Source of the DNA: Streptomyces fildesensis
GTDB taxonomy: Bacteria; Actinomycetota; Actinomycetes; Streptomycetales; Streptomycetaceae
Assembly (NCBI RefSeq): GCF_016107395.1
Contig: NZ_JAAIKO010000001.1
Coordinates: 682,001 to 746,000, forward strand
Length of the DNA stretch: 64,000 nucleotides
Direction: 5' to 3'
A program made the translations under genes and the position numbers. Of this stretch, positions 8,829 through 15,897 are shown piece after piece. Under the pieces are notes generated by a model. The model made no database searches. It was not told the DNA's origin and saw only the letters and a program-made list of their open reading frames with translations. Each line of letters opens with the position of its first letter. Within the stretch, counting starts at the first letter, position 1.

Positions 8829-8922
8829 CTGACGTTCGGGGTGCTGACGTTCGGGGCGTGCTGACGTTCGGGGTGCTGACGCTCGGGGCGTGCTGACATC
8901 AGGGGTGCTGACGCTCGAGGTG
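8829..8922. repeat. Six-unit imperfect tandem repeat (15/17 bp)
   Basis: Six units start at 8829, 8844, 8861, 8876, 8893 and 8908, with lengths 15, 17, 15, 17, 15 and 15 bp. Each begins CTGAC; the first is CTGACGTTCGGGGTG. The longer units insert CG before the final TG. The array lies in the 247-bp gap between rpmG and the HadA-like gene. No gene is convincing here. Confidence 0.85.
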
Positions 8923-8953
8923 ATCATGCCGCCTGCGGGCGGGCGGATCAACG

Positions 8954-8991
8954 CCACGAGGCCGCCCCCAAGAATGGGGACGGCCTCGTGG
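8954..8991 (-). terminator. Terminator downstream of rpmG
   Basis: An 11-bp arm (8954-8964 with 8981-8991) extends through one mismatch to five more pairs around an AGAA loop. It sits 17 bp beyond the rpmG stop and could act in both directions. Confidence 0.75.
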
Positions 8992-9008
8992 TGTGTTACG
9001 GCCTGTTG

Positions 9009-9173
9009 TTAGCGCGTTTCGCGGTGCGCGGTGTGCGCGTTGCAGCGCGGGCAGTGCTTCTTCATCTCAAGACGGTCCGGGTCGTTACGCCGGTTCTTCT
9101 TGGTGATGTAGTTCCGCTCCTTGCACTCCACGCAGGCCAGCGTGATCTTCGGGCGGACGTCGGTGGCGGCCAC
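9009..9173 (-). CDS. rpmG: 50S ribosomal protein L33, zinc-binding (C+) form
   Basis: This 54-residue protein of the large ribosomal subunit begins [22 protein letters not shown] and ends [10 protein letters not shown]. Two CxxC pairs, CVEC and CPRC, form a zinc ribbon, so this is the C+ paralogue. The GTG start at 9173 is preceded by AAGGAG (8-bp spacing). Longer upstream reading in this frame runs into the tRNA-Met gene and is not real. It lies downstream of tRNA-Thr and tRNA-Met on the same strand and may be co-transcribed with them. Confidence 0.96.
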   Translation of the reverse strand: MAATDVRPKITLACVECKERNYITKKNRRNDPDRLEMKKHCPRCNAHTAHRETR

Positions 9174-9266
9174 GTGAGTGCTCCTTGACGAACGGATGGG
9201 TATATGAACACAACGAGAGTAGCCGATTGAAGGACTAAACCCACAATCGACTACGACTACGCAGGG

Positions 9267-9339
9267 TAGCGGTGACCGGACTTGAACCGGTGACACAGCG
9301 ATTATGAGCCGCTTGCTCTACCAACTGAGCTACACCGCT
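9267..9339 (-). tRNA. tRNA-Met (CAT), elongator type
   Basis: The 73-nt cloverleaf has a 7-bp acceptor stem AGCGGTG/CACCGCT, a D arm with AGCTCAGTTGGTAGAGC, an anticodon loop CTCATAA with CAT, a T arm GGTTCAAGTCC, and discriminator A. No CCA is encoded. The A-U first pair and normal stem make it an elongator rather than an initiator tRNA. Confidence 0.95.
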
Positions 9340-9384
9340 GCGATGAACTGACCCCCACCAAGCGGTGGATGGCCGATCCATCAG

Positions 9385-9457
9385 AGCCCCAATGCGGAAT
9401 CGAACCGCAGACCTTCTCCTTACCATGGAGACGCTCTACCGACTGAGCTATTGGGGC
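9385..9457 (-). tRNA. tRNA-Thr (GGT)
   Basis: The 73-nt cloverleaf has acceptor stem GCCCCAA/TTGGGGC, anticodon loop ATGGTAA between TCTCC and GGAGA, T loop GGTTCGATTCC, and discriminator T. No CCA is encoded. It lies 45 bp upstream of tRNA-Met. Confidence 0.95.
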
Positions 9458-9468
9458 GAGCGAGGAAG

Positions 9469-9497
9469 ACATTACACGGTCCGCAGCCGAAGGTGAA
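9469..9497 (-). promoter_or_regulatory. Promoter of the tRNA-Thr/tRNA-Met(-rpmG) unit
   Basis: On the minus strand, a -35 TTCACC (9492-9497) and a -10 TAATGT (9469-9474) are separated by 17 bp. The predicted start falls a few bases before the tRNA-Thr 5' end. The rest of the gap to 9741 shows no gene. Confidence 0.65.
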
Positions 9498-9741
9498 ATC
9501 CATATCTCACGACACACTTCGGGCTCTTCCGTCGCTCTTCAGGAGCCCGTCCGGAGCACCTTCCGACCCCTTCCGAGCGCGCCGCGAGGCTCCCCCGAGG
9601 ACCCAGCGAGACAGCCTCGATCGACCACGCCAGTACGACTATTGGCCTCCTCCCGGACCCTGCGTGAGCTGCCCCATAGGCTCGCCCCGTCCCTGCGTGA
9701 TCTTGCCTCCCACCCGAGAGCCGCAGTACCGGAGGAGCGCG

Positions 9742-11013
9742 ATGACCGAGAACCAGCGCGGCACCGCCGCCGAGACCACCACGCTGCTGCTGTGTGGTGC
9801 GCATCTCACCGACGGCCGCACGGTCGACGTGCGGCTGAGCGGCACCCGTATCGAAGCCGTCGGCACCGCCGGCAGTCTCACCGCCGCCCCCGACCACAGC
9901 GACGCCGACGGAACCCGCATCGACCTGCGCGGCTACCTCCTGCTGCCCGCACCCGCCGAACCGCACGCCCACCTCGACGGCGCCCTCACCGCCGACGCGA
10001 GCGTCGCCTCGGGCCCGCCCTCGTACGAACCCGAGGACGTGCAGCGGCGCGTCACCGAGGCCGCGCTCCTCCAACTCGGCCATGGCGCAACGGCGATCCG
10101 CACCCACGTCCGGATCGGCGACATCCAGGGACTCGGCACCCTCGCCGCCGTGCTCCAGGCCCGCCGCGCGCTGCGCGGGCTCGTCGATCTGCACGCCGTC
10201 GCCGTCCCCCGCCTCCTCACCGGCGTGGCCGGCGCCGACGGGCTCTCCGCGCTGCGCGACGCACTCAAGATGGGCGCCGGCGTCGTCGGCGGCTGCCCCG
10301 ACCTCGACCCGGACCCGAGCGGCTATGCAGAGGCCGTCCTCGCCGTCGCGGCCGAATTCGGCCTCCCCGTGGATCTGCACACGCAGGGTGACGATCCGGC
10401 CCGGCTGGCCCGGCTCGCCGCCATGGCCGGCGGGCTGCGCCCCGGCGTCGTCATCGGCCCCTGCAACGGCCTCGCCCGCCTCCCGCAGGCCGCCGCCGCC
10501 CGCGCCGCGGGCCAGCTCTCCGCGGCCGGCGTCTCCGTGGTGGCCCTGCCGCAGGGCGGCTGCGGCGCGCTGGAGTCCTCCCGGCGCGGCGCCGCGGGGC
10601 TGCTCGCCCCGGTACGCGAACTGCGCGCGGCCGGCGTACGGGTCGCGGCGGGCAGCGGCTCGCTGCGCGACCTGGCCAACCCCGTCGGACGCGGCGACCC
10701 CCTGGAGGCCGCCTTCCTCCTCACCTCCTACGGCGAATGCGGCGCGGCGGACGCCTACGACGCGGTCAGCGGCCAGGCGCGGGCGGTCCTGGGGCTGCCC
10801 GAGGTCCGGGTGGAGGCGGGCTTCCCCGCCGAACTGCTCGCCGTACGCGGGGAACGGATCGAGGGCGTGCTCTCCCTCGCGTACAGCCGCATCATCATCC
10901 ACCGCGGCCGGGTGGTCTCCCGCACCAGCGCCGTCCGCGAGTACTGCGACTCGGCGACCACCGCCGCCCTCGACCTGCCCCGCCAGTCACGGAGCGACGG
11001 CGGCCTCGCCTGA
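9742..11013 (+). CDS. Cytosine-deaminase-like amidohydrolase, probably catalytically degenerate
   Basis: The 423-residue amidohydrolase-fold protein aligns by eye with CodA along most of its length. It has EPHAHLD with metal-type H75 and H77, IRTHVRIGD, GAGVVGGCP and DLHTQGDDP with H213. Essential CodA positions appear replaced. The HCDE glutamate region reads HTQG, the second metal histidine (TASH) reads IGPC (Cys near 241), and GHDD reads GSGS (304-307). Deaminase activity is therefore doubtful. Loss of the same metal ligands would also affect other amidohydrolase reactions. The ATG at 9742 is chosen for its GGAGG site; upstream codons would overlap the tRNA-Thr region. Confidence 0.8.
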   Translation: MTENQRGTAAETTTLLLCGAHLTDGRTVDVRLSGTRIEAVGTAGSLTAAPDHSDADGTRIDLRGYLLLPAPAEPHAHLDGALTADASVASGPPSYEPEDVQRRVTEAALLQLGHGATAIRTHVRIGDIQGLGTLAAVLQARRALRGLVDLHAVAVPRLLTGVAGADGLSALRDALKMGAGVVGGCPDLDPDPSGYAEAVLAVAAEFGLPVDLHTQGDDPARLARLAAMAGGLRPGVVIGPCNGLARLPQAAAARAAGQLSAAGVSVVALPQGGCGALESSRRGAAGLLAPVRELRAAGVRVAAGSGSLRDLANPVGRGDPLEAAFLLTSYGECGAADAYDAVSGQARAVLGLPEVRVEAGFPAELLAVRGERIEGVLSLAYSRIIIHRGRVVSRTSAVREYCDSATTAALDLPRQSRSDGGLA

Positions 11014-11150
11014 GGCCTTCTGACGATGCGCCAGCCCCACGGGGCAGGCCGCCGTCGCGAGCGCGGCAGACGATTCCGGGCGTCACCCGATGGTGATCCG
11101 TTCACGCCGTGCACGCGCGCGGGACGCCCGGCGGGCGTAGCGTCGCAATC

Positions 11151-11813
11151 ATGCGCATTGTGATCGCAGGTGGACATGGAAAGATCGCGTTGCGGCTGGA
11201 GCGACTGCTCGCCGCCCGCGGAGACGACGTGGCGGGCATCATCCGCAAACCCGAGCAGGCCGACGACCTGCGGGCGGCCGGCGCCGAGCCGATCGTCTGC
11301 GATCTGGAGTCGGCCACCGTCGACGAGGTCGCGGCGGCCCTGCGCGGTGCGGACGCGGCCGTCTTCGCGGCGGGCGCGGGGCCGGGCAGCGGCCCGGAGC
11401 GCAAGCACTCCGTCGACCACGCCGCGGCCGTGCTCTTCGCCGACGCGGCCGAGCGGGCCGGGGCCCGCCGCTACATCATCGTCTCGTCGATGGGCGCGGG
11501 AACCGAACCGGCCCCCGGCGCCGACCCCGTCTTCGCCGAGTACCTGCGCGCCAAAACGGCGGCCGACGTCGACCTGAGCGCCCGCAAGGACCTCGACTGG
11601 ACGATCCTGCGCCCGGGCGCCCTCACCGACGACCCCGGCACCGGCCGTCTCCAGCTGGCCGCCAAGACCGGCCGCGGCCCCATCCCCCGCGACGACGTGG
11701 CCGCCGTCCTCGCCGAACTCCTGGACACGCCGTCCACGGCCGGCCTCACCCTGGAAGTCATCTCGGGCCCCACCCCGGTCCCGGTCGCGGTAAAAGACAT
11801 CTCCGGCAACTGA
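11151..11813 (+). CDS. NAD(P)-binding atypical SDR (NmrA/YwnB-like)
   Basis: This 220-residue Rossmann protein starts MRIVIAGGHGKIALRLERLL with a GGHGKIA dinucleotide-binding loop. It continues with an ADAAVFAAGAG strand, a YIIVSSMGAG block and DWTILRPGALTDDPGTG. These are features of atypical SDR (SDR_a5) proteins such as NmrA-like sensors or flavin-reductase-like enzymes. The classical YxxxK catalytic motif is not obvious, though YLRAKTAAD could supply Tyr and Lys. Substrate and role are unknown. The ATG at 11151 gives the dinucleotide loop at the very N-terminus. A strong terminator follows. Confidence 0.85.
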   Translation: MRIVIAGGHGKIALRLERLLAARGDDVAGIIRKPEQADDLRAAGAEPIVCDLESATVDEVAAALRGADAAVFAAGAGPGSGPERKHSVDHAAAVLFADAAERAGARRYIIVSSMGAGTEPAPGADPVFAEYLRAKTAADVDLSARKDLDWTILRPGALTDDPGTGRLQLAAKTGRGPIPRDDVAAVLAELLDTPSTAGLTLEVISGPTPVPVAVKDISGN

Positions 11814-11841
11814 CCCCGGGCGACCCTCACCCACCCCAACG

Positions 11842-11889
11842 AAGAAGGGTCCCCCGGACCGCGTTTCCGCGGTCCGGGGGACCCTTCTT
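11842..11889. terminator. Very strong bidirectional terminator
   Basis: A perfect 22-bp stem (11842-11863 with 11868-11889) closes a TTTC tetraloop. Its apex GCG-TTTC-CGC is identical to that of the tRNA-Tyr terminator at 14990-15025. It ends the SDR transcript and marks the left edge of the accessory island. Confidence 0.92.
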
Positions 11890-11908
11890 TACCGTGGCGG
11901 CGGCGCCA
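11890..11908 (-). repeat. Decayed copy of the tRNA-Tyr 3' end (candidate att remnant)
   Basis: Read on the minus strand, the stretch is TGGCGCCGCC, GCC, then ACGGTA. The intact tRNA-Tyr end with its downstream base run at 15032-15047 has the same 16 bases without the extra GCC. In both places a GCG-TTTC-CGC-tipped terminator follows at the same distance. The T-loop is not conserved here. It may be the distal attachment site of an old tRNA-Tyr-integrating element. Confidence 0.45.
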
Positions 11909-12055
11909 CGCCCGTCGTCCACGGCTCGTCCAGCGCGGGCGGCCCTTGGTGGCCCCGCCCCTTGTGCTCTGCTGGCGCCGATACAGGCCGAAGACCCGAT
12001 CAACGTCGCGTGTGTAGCCCCTTTGTTTCGGAGCACCGCGCGTGGTAGCCGGGGG

Positions 12056-12772
12056 ATGATCTCCCTTGTGACAAAAGAAGCAGATTCTGGCGCGGGTGTG
12101 GACGAAGTCCACACATGGGACGCGCGATTGGACTGGGCGTACGGGCTGATAGCAGATGATCCTTCCGAGCGGACCGCAGCGCTGGCCCGGCTGACTATCG
12201 CCAAGAGGAACGTCGGCGATGCCCTCATGCAGTTCAACAATGTGTGGTCATCCACGCAGTCGCCGGGCAGGCAGTTGCACTACCGGGATCCAGCCCTCCA
12301 GCAGGCAATCGAGGTGCACCGCGATGCCGCACGGCATTCGCTGCCGGACGCGTTGTGGAACCGCCGGTGTGCGGACATCAGGGAATGGCCAGGTCTGCCG
12401 TATGCGCTGCTCTTCCTGGAGTGGGAGGCAAGGTACCCGCAGGCATGGACCCAACATGCCAAGAAGTGGGGTACGAAAGAGGACCTCCTACGGGACATGG
12501 CGGTCGCTGGCCATAACAAAATCGTCAGGGCGAAGCTCACCGATCTGATTGAGATCGTCATCCAGCGGCCCTACCGCTGCAAGGACCGCGATTACGTGCG
12601 CGTGGCTCGGGCCGTCGACAGCGCGGATCTGCGCGAAAGGCTCGGCACCGCTGCCGAGTCGGACAACCCATGGGCGCGGCGCCATGCCGGCTATGTCCTC
12701 TGGCTGCTCGACCGCCCCGAACTGCCAAACTCTCTCCATGTCTGGCGGAAGTGGATCGGCCTCCCCAGGTGA
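12056..12772 (+). CDS. Hypothetical protein of the tRNA-Tyr island
   Basis: I do not recognise this protein of about 238 residues. It is predicted soluble and mostly helical, with many Trp, Arg and Asp residues and no signal peptide or membrane helix. It begins MISLVTKEADSG and ends HVWRKWIGLPR. Either the ATG at 12056 or the GTG at 12068, which has GGGGGA at 12051-12056, could be the start. G+C content and third-position bias are visibly lower than in neighbouring genes (for example TTGTGACAAAAGAAG), as expected for transferred DNA. Context suggests cargo of an integrative element. Confidence 0.6.
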   Translation: MISLVTKEADSGAGVDEVHTWDARLDWAYGLIADDPSERTAALARLTIAKRNVGDALMQFNNVWSSTQSPGRQLHYRDPALQQAIEVHRDAARHSLPDALWNRRCADIREWPGLPYALLFLEWEARYPQAWTQHAKKWGTKEDLLRDMAVAGHNKIVRAKLTDLIEIVIQRPYRCKDRDYVRVARAVDSADLRERLGTAAESDNPWARRHAGYVLWLLDRPELPNSLHVWRKWIGLPR

Positions 12773-12938
12773 ACCCTGGCCGACGGCACGCTGAGCCCCG
12801 CCGACTCCCTACGCTCAGTCGAAGCGCTGACCACGTCGCCGTCGCGGCACCACAGGTGGACGTTACGCGGCCGTTTCACTTCATCACAAGGCCAAGTGGA
12901 GTGGTGGTCACTGGTAGTTGAGGTCAACAATCACCACT

Positions 12939-13739
12939 ATGTGGGACACGGTCTGGACAGCGGTCTCTGCTGTCGCCACGGCGCTCGCCTTCTTGGTGGT
13001 TGCCTGGCAGTCAATCCTCACCCGTAGTGCGCTGAGCGTCGCGCACACCGCCCTCACCGTCTCCGAAGCTGTGGCTCTGGATGCCGCCCGAGCGCGGCTG
13101 GACGATCAGGCCCCTGAGGTGACCGTCGTCATCGACGACGTTCCGTGGCCTCCTCTGGCGTGGTCGCACATAGGCGTGCCCGTACATCCGTGGCCTCCCG
13201 GCCATGAATGGCCCTTCCCGGAGAAGGAGCACGAACGGATCGTCCTTCAGGCGCTCGTGTGGCTGGACAACCCGAGTAGTCGCAGTGTGTGGGTGACATT
13301 CAGCGGAGACCTGGTTGTTAACCGGGAAAACCGGTTCCACCCAGCCCCGCACATCCCCCTTGAACCTGGTCAGCGGTCTGGGCTGTATCTGAACAAGGAC
13401 TTCACCATTAAGGAGCTAGCGGGGAACTACGCGGCACGCGAGGAGGGACACCCTCTTCCACACCGCGTCCAAGGCACCGTGACGGTGCACGACGATCGCG
13501 ACAACGGCGTCACGGACACCTGGAACCTGGAACTCACCGGGTGTCCCGTCGAGCCGCACGAGACCCGCGGCAGTGTGTGGAGGGTAGTGGGTCACCACGT
13601 CACCGAAGGAGATGGATCACGCAGCTTGGAATACATCCCGCGTCCGACTCGCCGACGCACGTACTGGATCTCCCGGGAAAACGAGATCCGGCTGCCAGAA
13701 CCTCGATTCTCCAGCACCACTCCCGGCGTTCAGGGCTAG
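12939..13739 (+). CDS. Hypothetical membrane-anchored protein of the tRNA-Tyr island
   Basis: The ATG at 12939 gives 266 residues. An N-terminal hydrophobic helix (about residues 7-22, VSAVATALAFLVVAW) is followed by a helical linker and then a beta-rich soluble domain of about 200 residues (VTVVIDDVPW, VTFSGDLVVN, VQGTVTVHDD). I do not recognise the family. The layout is typical of single-pass actinomycete proteins of unknown function. Topology could place the large domain either inside or outside. An in-frame TTG at 12918 is an alternative start. It lies 166 bp after another island gene on the same strand. Confidence 0.58.
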   Translation: MWDTVWTAVSAVATALAFLVVAWQSILTRSALSVAHTALTVSEAVALDAARARLDDQAPEVTVVIDDVPWPPLAWSHIGVPVHPWPPGHEWPFPEKEHERIVLQALVWLDNPSSRSVWVTFSGDLVVNRENRFHPAPHIPLEPGQRSGLYLNKDFTIKELAGNYAAREEGHPLPHRVQGTVTVHDDRDNGVTDTWNLELTGCPVEPHETRGSVWRVVGHHVTEGDGSRSLEYIPRPTRRRTYWISRENEIRLPEPRFSSTTPGVQG

Positions 13740-13814
13740 CCAGGCACCACATCAGCTGGCAGAGGGACCCCTGCGGTTCATGTGTACCTGGCGCTCGACC
13801 AGTGCGGCGGCTGC

Positions 13815-14055
13815 CTGACGGTCCCCGCGAAGGGCGCGCTCCCCATAGGCAACCGCCCCTTCGAGGTCGCCCTCGCGGGCCGCCGCGACGCCGAGCGTGA
13901 TGCGGGCTTCCGCGTTGCGCATGGGCGAGTGCTCGGTGTCGTCGAAATCCGTGCCGACTCGGATGACTTCCTCCGCGAGGTTGCGCGCCATGCAGTCTTC
14001 GCCGAGGAGCCGATAGCAATCCATCGCGTAGAAGCCGCCTGTCGGAACACCACCA
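13815..14055 (-). pseudogene. C-terminal fragment of an XRE-type regulator with TPR-like repeats
   Basis: The frame encodes GGFYAMDCYRLLGED, then a long helical stretch with TDFDDTEHSPMRNAEARITLG and AVAYGERALRGDR. This matches my memory of the C-terminal TPR-like region of Streptomyces XRE-family (helix-turn-helix plus TPR) regulators. No helix-turn-helix domain lies upstream in frame; instead another minus-strand gene ends at 14152. About 80 residues of a protein normally near 400 remain. It is therefore most likely a relic left by recombination. Confidence 0.55.
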
Positions 14056-14151
14056 CCCGGCCTCGCCGTAGGAGTAGCGCTCTCGGCGCCGTTGGGACCC
14101 GCATCCAACGTCCAACCCCAATGGCGCCCAGAATTCACGAATAACTGGCAC

Positions 14152-14592
14152 TCACCAGGCCGGTCGCGGGTCCTGACGTTCCGTCGAGAGGTCGGCCCCG
14201 GGGCGAAGTTCTGTGTCCGCCAGCCACAAATAACCGGGGCTGGGCGGGAACTCATCTGTCGGCGGAGCTGGGCTGTGGTATCGCTGGGTGCCAGGGAGCG
14301 GAACCTCGACCAGTGCGCCGTCCTGCATCGTCCACAGGCCGTAGACGTCGTCCTCCTCGTCATGGATCAGAACCTGTACCTGCCCCGGGTTGGGCCAGGG
14401 AAGTGATGCCAGGTGCTTCAGAAGCCCGGAGCGCGGCCGTTCCCTGGAGTACTCGATGACCCACCCGCCGGCGAACAAATCGAGCGGCTTGAACGTGCCC
14501 TTCCAACTGCGCGACTCGTCCGGACGCGTCAGAGGTTCCATGACCTCGTCCGCATACAGCGCCAACACGATGACCTGCGCCATTCTGCTCAT
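14152..14592 (-). CDS. Hypothetical protein of the tRNA-Tyr island
   Basis: I do not recognise this 146-residue protein (MSRMAQVIVLALYADEVMEP...). It is soluble and acidic, with no membrane helix. It contains a beta-rich core (WKGTFKPLDLFAGGWVIEYSRER, VQVLIHDEEDDVYGLWTM) and a Pro-rich C-terminal tail ending DPRPAW. The ATG at 14592 is chosen; ATG 14583 is possible. Coding quality (acidic/aromatic pattern and few rare residues) is better than in the overlapping frames. It sits between the regulator fragment and tRNA-Tyr, within the accessory island. Confidence 0.55.
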   Translation of the reverse strand: MSRMAQVIVLALYADEVMEPLTRPDESRSWKGTFKPLDLFAGGWVIEYSRERPRSGLLKHLASLPWPNPGQVQVLIHDEEDDVYGLWTMQDGALVEVPLPGTQRYHSPAPPTDEFPPSPGYLWLADTELRPGADLSTERQDPRPAW

Positions 14593-14989
14593 GCCGGAGT
14601 ATCGCGGTGCGCCGTACCTCAAGGCCAACCCAATTTCGACACCAGGACCGACCGGTCTGCACCGTTCCGGTCGACAGTTCCTTTCGACGGTTCCTTGGTT
14701 CAGCGTGACGAGGCCCAAGCGCTGACGGTGTGCAGCGAAGGCCGGCAGGGCAGCCCGAGAGGACCCATCTGACGAGGCGAGCGATGCACATCGACGTGAT
14801 CCCGGTCACTCAGTCGATCTCTGCCCTGAGGAGCGGGACCACCCGCCTTGAGCTCTGTCCCACGAATGCCCCACAGCCGCTGGTCAGGCCTGAGAATCCC
14901 GTCCACAGCCCGTCCAGAACCCCTGGTAGAGAGCGTGCGAGAACGGGACCGAGTGAGACAGTCCGGCACTCCAGGGGCAGAAAATCGAA
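14593..14989. other. Non-coding stretch upstream of the island gene
   Basis: No convincing gene is visible in these 397 bp. Short frames on either strand have poor codon bias. The stretch probably contains the promoter of the minus-strand gene at 14152-14592 and debris from the island. Confidence 0.5.
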
Positions 14990-15025
14990 CGGCCCCTGAT
15001 CCGCGTTTCCGCAGATCAGGGGCCG
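14990..15025 (-). terminator. Terminator of tRNA-Tyr
   Basis: A 12-bp perfect stem (14990-15001 with 15014-15025) has an inner GCG-TTTC-CGC tip. On the minus strand it is followed by TTCGATTTTC. It lies 12 bp beyond the tRNA 3' end. Confidence 0.88.
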
Positions 15026-15036
15026 TTCCAATACCG

Positions 15037-15118
<82 letters not shown>

Positions 15119-15303
15119 AGGGAAGCCGCCGCAGGTCACTTTTGAGGGTGGTCTGTGGCAACGACGTAAACGATACCTGATGCGCGGGGGTGGTTCGCCA
15201 CCTGATGGATCAGTGTTCGGGGCGGGTGCGGTGGCTAGGCTGGGAGGGCGGCCCGGGGACGGGTCGCGGTACTGACGGATCACAGCCAAGGAGCCAACTC
15301 AAG

Positions 15304-15792
15304 ATGGCCGACTCCAGTTTCGACATCGTCTCGAAGGTCGAGCGGCAGGAGGTCGACAACGCCCTCAACCAGGCCGCGAAGGAAATCTCGCAGCGCTACG
15401 ACTTCAAGAACGTCGGGGCCTCGATCGACTGGTCGGGCGAGAAGATTCTGATGCAGGCGAACTCGGAGGAGCGCGTCAAGGCGATCCTCGACGTTTTCGA
15501 GACCAAGCTGGTCAAGCGGGGTATCTCGCTCAAGTCGCTGGACGCCGGCGAGCCGCAGCTCTCCGGCAAGGAGTACAAGATCTTCGCCTCAATCGAGGAG
15601 GGGATTTCGCAGGACAACGCCAAGAAGGTCGCGAAGATCATCCGCGATGAGGGCCCGAAGGGCATCAAGGCGCAGGTCCAGGGCGACGAGCTGCGGGTCA
15701 GCTCGAAGAGCCGGGACGATCTGCAGGCCGTTCAGGCGCTGCTGAAGGGCAAGGACTTCGACTTCGCTCTGCAGTACGTGAACTACCGCTGA
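15304..15792 (+). CDS. yajQ: YajQ family nucleotide-binding protein (UPF0234)
   Basis: This 162-residue cytoplasmic protein begins [23 protein letters not shown] and contains [16 protein letters not shown]. The C-terminus [14 protein letters not shown] is diagnostic of the YajQ family. Family members bind nucleic acids, GTP or cyclic di-GMP. A c-di-GMP effector role has been shown in Xanthomonas but not assigned here. The ATG at 15304 follows AAGGAG (15287-15292) at slightly long spacing. It lies next to tRNA-Tyr and is transcribed away from it. Confidence 0.93.
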   Translation: MADSSFDIVSKVERQEVDNALNQAAKEISQRYDFKNVGASIDWSGEKILMQANSEERVKAILDVFETKLVKRGISLKSLDAGEPQLSGKEYKIFASIEEGISQDNAKKVAKIIRDEGPKGIKAQVQGDELRVSSKSRDDLQAVQALLKGKDFDFALQYVNYR

Positions 15793-15829
15793 CCCGTTGG
15801 GGGAAGCGGTGGAGTGGTGAAGTGGATGA

Positions 15830-15862
15830 GGGCGGCCGCCGGGACAACCCCGGTTGCCGCCC
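15830..15862. terminator. Shared hairpin between convergent yajQ and araC-type genes
   Basis: An outer 7-bp stem GGGCGGC/GCCGCCC (15830-15836 with 15856-15862) encloses an inner CCGGG/CCCGG stem. It lies between the two convergent stop codons. Confidence 0.65.
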
Positions 15863-15897
15863 TCACCGCGTTCCTCACCGCGTTCCTCACCGCGTTC
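15862..15897. repeat. Three perfect 12-bp tandem copies spanning the AraC stop codon
   Basis: CTCACCGCGTTC is repeated at 15862-15873, 15874-15885 and 15886-15897. On the minus strand each copy reads GGA ACG CGG TGA in the frame of the regulator. The gene therefore ends in three successive in-frame stop codons, of which the one at 15887-15889 is used first. Confidence 0.9.

Noticed and set aside
8829..8922. Repeat array considered as CRISPR
   Set aside because: Units of 15-17 bp are directly contiguous with no spacers, and no cas gene is in the window.
9451..9741. N-terminal extension of the CodA-like protein
   Set aside because: It would begin inside tRNA-Thr. The ATG at 9742 with GGAGG fits the family N-terminus.
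14700..14969. Minus-strand frame of about 89 codons beside tRNA-Tyr
   Set aside because: It has random-looking Arg/Pro/Ser composition, no start context and no family resemblance.
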